Positions 63,900 to 64,000 of a DNA stretch of 64,000 bases are shown one piece after another. The stretch comes from Eubacterium ventriosum. Lineage in GTDB: Bacteria; Bacillota; Clostridia; Lachnospirales; Lachnospiraceae. The notes below the pieces were generated by a model. The model had not been told where the DNA came from, ran no database searches, and saw only the letters and a program-made list of their open reading frames with translations. The position numbers were made by a program, and so were the translations under genes. Location of the stretch: contig NZ_CP102282.1 in assembly GCF_025150745.1 (NCBI RefSeq), positions 941,501 through 1,005,500 on the forward strand, read 5' to 3'. The stretch's first letter is position 1. Every line of letters starts with the position of its first letter.

Positions 63900-64000
63900 A
63901 TAGAAGATTTTCAAAAAGAATTGGCAGAGAGGATAAAAAGTGAAGTTGCTAACTGCAGTTCGGATGAAGAGTTTTTCATTAAAGTTGAGGTGATTGCAGA
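63900..64000 (+). CDS. Start of a further gene, cut by the window edge
   Basis: An open frame (reading EDFQKELAERIKSEVAN) runs to the right edge in a different frame from the preceding gene. The acidic, Lys/Glu-rich beginning resembles that of DUF5688-type proteins, which often occur in series. The exact start is uncertain because no ATG with a ribosome-binding site lies in the visible part. Confidence 0.4.
   Translation, partial: MEDFQKELAERIKSEVANCSSDEEFFIKVEVIA

Noticed and set aside
1-64000. CRISPR arrays, tRNA or rRNA genes
   Set aside because: No regularly spaced identical repeats, cloverleaf sequences or conserved rRNA segments were seen on reading both strands. The only regular repeats are the degenerate ones at 32,694-32,902.

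Overview
The window looks like a chromosome segment from a low-GC, spore-forming gut Firmicute, most likely a Lachnospiraceae species. The evidence is a cotJ spore-coat operon, pyrophosphate-dependent phosphofructokinase, a type III glutamine synthetase, BspA-like leucine-rich-repeat and CnaB surface proteins, and strongly A/T-biased codons. No rRNA, tRNA or CRISPR array was found.

Layout. (1) 1-10,912 is the right-hand part of a Tn916/Tn5397-type integrative conjugative element (ICE). It holds the end of orf16, then orf15, orf14 and orf13 (mating-channel genes), a cargo of methyltransferase, TetR repressor and MATE efflux pump in the position where Tn916 carries tet(M), the orf9/orf7/orf8 regulatory block, a structured RNA candidate, a 47-residue ORF and a large serine recombinase. 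Its right end lies inside cotJC, which has lost its last ~50 codons. (2) 10,895-30,600 is ordinary chromosome: cotJABC, an LRR protein, pfp, fba, a class B sortase, glnN, a Na+/Ca2+ exchanger, a cyclophilin, an NfeD/SPFH pair, coaX, dusB, greA and lysS. An unidentified three-hairpin structure lies between greA and lysS. (3) From 30,661 to the end is accessory DNA that looks like a second mobile element: parA, parB and a RepA_N replication initiator with internal iteron-like repeats, then a CAP protein and a thioester/CnaB pilus-type adhesin with its sortase.

The centre of the accessory region pairs an agr-type peptide quorum-sensing locus (AgrB, AgrD, an XRE protein, two LytTR response regulators, a GHKL kinase; 39,665-43,647) with a peptide natural-product (RiPP) cluster (44,862-52,615). 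That cluster encodes a radical SAM/SPASM maturase, an acyl-carrier-like protein, a 29-residue peptide ending in Cys-Asn-Cys, an ABC exporter, a subtilisin fused to a P-loop domain, and a 684-residue protein I do not recognise with certainty. It resembles, from memory, the clostridial CLI_3235-type Cys-rich peptide systems, and is the best candidate for an under-described system here.

The last 11 kb holds secreted Fn3/Ig-like proteins, one of them a tandem copy broken by a 4-bp deletion, together with a 5'-truncated IS3-type transposase, a secreted gene broken at a homopolymer, an XRE regulator and a DUF5688-type gene preceded by a tiny ORF ending Pro-Pro-stop.
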